The position numbers and the translations under genes were made by a program. From DUUS01 sp964416365 (GTDB taxonomy: Bacteria; Bacillota_I; Bacilli_A; RF39; UBA660): a stretch of 6,774 nt of DNA. The DNA lies in the NCBI GenBank assembly GCA_964416365.1, contig CAYQDO010000038.1, forward strand, positions 1 to 6,774, given 5' to 3'. Below are positions 6,100 to 6,774 of the stretch, piece after piece. Position 1 is the stretch's first letter. Every line of letters starts with the position of its first letter. The notes beneath the pieces are model-generated. The model worked only from the letters and a program-made list of their open reading frames with translations, had not been told where the DNA came from and did no database searches.

Positions 6100-6687
6100 C
6101 TATTCAATATTATATTTTTTATTAACTATTTTACTGATAATAAAAGCTGCTGCACTTATTACAATAATTTTTAAAATATTCATAGGATTTTGAAAACTAT
6201 CTAGAAAAGTAGTTCCCACAAATCCCCAAAAAAACACTAAAAATATTTTACTTATTAAAATTGCCAGCACAAATTTAGCTCTTCGCATCGAAGATAAGCC
6301 AGCAACTATATTTATTAAAAATGCCGGAGTAAAAGGAATGGCCATTAATAACACAAGTTGTTCTAGTTTTAATCTATTGACGATTTTCATCCATTTAGCA
6401 ATAAGGGGTTTTTCATTTTTTATAAATTTATTATCAAACCAAAGTTTTATGTTTTTTCTAAAGATCATAAATGATATGTAACAACCAATACAAGTTAGAA
6501 GCCAGCTAATAATAAATCCAATATATGGCCCAAAATAATAGAAATTAAGAGTTATAAAAACACTTAATGGTAAAACCGGAATAATTGATTCAATAACAAT
6601 TAAAAAACTCGCAAGAATTGGAGCAAAAAAGCCTATATTATTAAGCAGATGTGTTATAAATATATCTATTTCCTTTAGTATTTCCAT
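6100..6687 (-). CDS. TVP38/TMEM64 (DedA-superfamily) membrane protein
   Basis: An integral membrane protein of about 195 residues with hydrophobic stretches at about 18-48, 53-75, 112-130, 138-160 and 168-187. Family marks of the VTT/SNARE-associated domain are E33-S-I-I-P37-V-L-P40 in the first re-entrant segment, F-R77 after the second helix, and the second re-entrant motif I-P-F-T-P (117-121) leading to V-A-G-L-S (128-132). DedA-superfamily proteins are implicated in lipid scrambling or undecaprenyl-phosphate/phosphatidylethanolamine recycling; the precise substrate of this TVP38 branch is unknown. A GTG at 6696 would add three residues, but it lies almost on the predicted transcription start and has no ribosome site, so the ATG at 6687, preceded by GTGA, is preferred. 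It is first in an operon with rmuC. Family is well supported, function is not. Confidence 0.87.
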   Translation of the reverse strand: MEILKEIDIFITHLLNNIGFFAPILASFLIVIESIIPVLPLSVFITLNFYYFGPYIGFIISWLLTCIGCYISFMIFRKNIKLWFDNKFIKNEKPLIAKWMKIVNRLKLEQLVLLMAIPFTPAFLINIVAGLSSMRRAKFVLAILISKIFLVFFWGFVGTTFLDSFQNPMNILKIIVISAAAFIISKIVNKKYNIE

Positions 6688-6702
6688 TTTAATCACACTT
6701 TT

Positions 6703-6731
6703 ATTGTATCAAAAGAAAAGCGTTTATTCAA
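6703..6731 (-). promoter_or_regulatory. Sigma-A-type promoter of the tvp38-rmuC operon
   Basis: Minus-strand TTGAAT (6731-6726), a 17-base spacer and TACAAT (6708-6703) preceded by TG (TGATACAAT, extended -10). The -35 sequence and spacing are the same as in the yvcK promoter. Predicted start of transcription is about 6698-6696, only 9-11 bases before the preferred ATG. Confidence 0.65.
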
Positions 6732-6774
6732 TAAAAAAAAGTGCCGTATATTATCAAACAAGCAGTCTAATATT
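6732..6774. other. Right-edge non-coding stretch
   Basis: No gene is supported here. On the minus strand CGGCAC (6750-6745) is followed by eight T (6740-6733 with flanking bases), which looks like the 3' half of a terminator of an upstream gene. No matching GTGCCG arm exists inside the window, so this cannot be confirmed. Confidence 0.25.

Noticed and set aside
6693..6773. Minus-strand open frame from the right edge ending in TGA at 6695-6693, considered as the tail of an upstream gene
   Set aside because: Only 26 codons, crosses a T8 run and the promoter elements, and its peptide is unrecognisable; could be chance openness.

Overview
This is an AT-rich window (roughly 30% GC by eye) in which every supported gene lies on the minus strand, so transcription runs from high to low coordinates. 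Gene content (YvcK, WhiA, FtsE, FtsX, an exported M23 peptidase), strong Shine-Dalgarno sites and TTGAAT-N17-TATAAT promoters point to a walled low-GC Firmicute. TGG encodes Trp, and TGA is the stop of ftsE, so the genetic code is standard. I suspect an uncultured gut Bacilli/Mollicutes-like lineage (RF39 or Erysipelotrichia type), but that placement is an inference.

Layout from right to left. (1) A promoter at 6703-6731 drives a two-gene operon: a TVP38/TMEM64 (DedA-superfamily) membrane protein, then rmuC. It ends at a strong hairpin terminator (4997-5024). (2) The 420-base gap 4589-5008 holds a decayed 3' remnant of a gene on the minus strand (4709-4980). It has no start codon and carries a frameshift; its C-terminus resembles a BclA-like or jelly-roll surface-protein domain. 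The gap also holds the extended -10 promoter of ftsE. (3) The ftsE-ftsX-M23 peptidase operon (4588 down to 1758) has ATGA coupling between ftsE and ftsX and ends in a hairpin that overlaps the stop codon. This is an FtsEX-controlled septal or lateral cell-wall hydrolase module. (4) A consensus promoter at 1702-1730 drives yvcK and then whiA. The two genes overlap by one base (TAGTG), and whiA runs off the left edge without most of its HTH domain.

The genes form a coherent envelope and division neighbourhood. FtsEX uses ATP hydrolysis to gate a periplasm-facing peptidoglycan hydrolase. YvcK is a UDP-sugar-binding factor tied to central carbon flux and cell-wall homeostasis. WhiA is a DNA-binding protein tied to division and growth. 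RmuC and the DedA-like protein are separate housekeeping genes. I see no CRISPR array, IS element, phage module, tRNA or rRNA, and nothing that clearly amounts to a new system. The most curious items are the gene remnant, the cysteine-rich M23 enzyme, the altered nucleotide-binding motifs in FtsE and YvcK, and the very short predicted mRNA leaders.
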